This document shows, piece by piece, positions 5,571 through 5,625 of a DNA stretch of 5,625 bases. The stretch's first letter is position 1. Every line of letters begins with the position of its first letter. Source of the stretch: a bacterium (GTDB lineage: Bacteria > Vulcanimicrobiota > Xenobia > RGZZ01); the NCBI GenBank assembly GCA_021782195.1, contig JAJXVI010000194.1, positions 1-5,625 of the forward strand. The letters run 5' to 3'. The translations under genes and the position numbers were made by a program. The notes beneath the pieces were generated by a model. That model worked only from the letters and a program-made list of their open reading frames with translations. It made no database searches and was not told the origin of the DNA.

Positions 5571-5625
5571 GAACAGCCTTCAAGATACTCCAGAAATACA
5601 AGACTCGCAAAACTGCGAGATGGCC
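5569..5625 (+). CDS. Possible start of a gene running off the window (19 codons seen)
   Basis: An ATG at 5569 opens a frame that stays open to the window end, beginning MNSLQDTPEIQDSQ. It lies about 12 bases after the predicted transcription start of the promoter at 5522-5550. GGAAG (5563-5567) is only one base from the ATG, too close for a normal ribosome site, so the start could be near-leaderless or wrong. Nineteen codons are too few to identify a family. A hairpin, CTCGCA-AAAC-TGCGAG (5604-5619), lies within the frame. Confidence 0.25.
   Translation, partial: MNSLQDTPEIQDSQNCEMA
5604..5619. repeat. Small perfect hairpin near the right edge
   Basis: CTCGCA (5604-5609) and TGCGAG (5614-5619) pair perfectly around a four-base AAAC loop. 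The six bases after it contain no T-run before the window ends, so I cannot say whether it is a terminator, part of a structured RNA, or chance within a coding frame. Confidence 0.4.

Overview
This is a GC-rich bacterial chromosome segment (roughly 60% GC by eye). It holds four protein genes on the + strand, then four tRNA genes, then a repeat-bearing stretch with no convincing gene. All four tRNA genes encode their 3' CCA. The proteins give no firm phylum; a free-living environmental bacterium with a peptidoglycan wall and a molybdopterin or sulfur-carrier pathway fits, and I would not go further.

Layout. Bases 2-1639 hold the C-terminal part of a class A penicillin-binding protein (PBP1A family): a complete transpeptidase domain and a long proline-rich tail. 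Six bases later comes a fusion protein (1646-2818) with a rhodanese domain in front of a MoeB/ThiF-type E1-like adenylyltransferase. A 310-base stretch without a gene follows. A small charged helical protein (3129-3437) with a strong Shine-Dalgarno sequence then overlaps the start of rdgB, the ITP/XTP pyrophosphatase (3434-4126), at a GTGA junction, so those two are probably translationally coupled.

A near-consensus sigma-70 promoter (TTGACA, 18-base spacer, TATACT) at 4176-4205 stands before a tRNA operon: Pro(TGG), Arg(TCT), His(GTG), Arg(TCG), at 4240-4702. A GC-rich hairpin at 4714-4742 closes it. The two arginine tRNAs look like diverged copies of one gene.

From about 4743 to 5568 I find no credible gene. 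The stretch does contain a diverged 89-base direct repeat in two copies, two tandem copies of a 66-base GC-rich unit, and directly beside these a 53-base near-perfect palindrome. At the right edge, a second promoter-like sequence shares a 10-mer with the tRNA promoter. It overlaps an inverted repeat that runs into a possible start codon, whose frame is open to the window end.

The protein and tRNA part is largely housekeeping: wall synthesis, sulfur transfer, nucleotide-pool cleaning and translation. The least explained parts are the downstream repeat zone, the small helical protein tied to rdgB, and the domain order of the rhodanese-MoeB fusion. I see no sign of a CRISPR array, an insertion-sequence transposase or a defence system.
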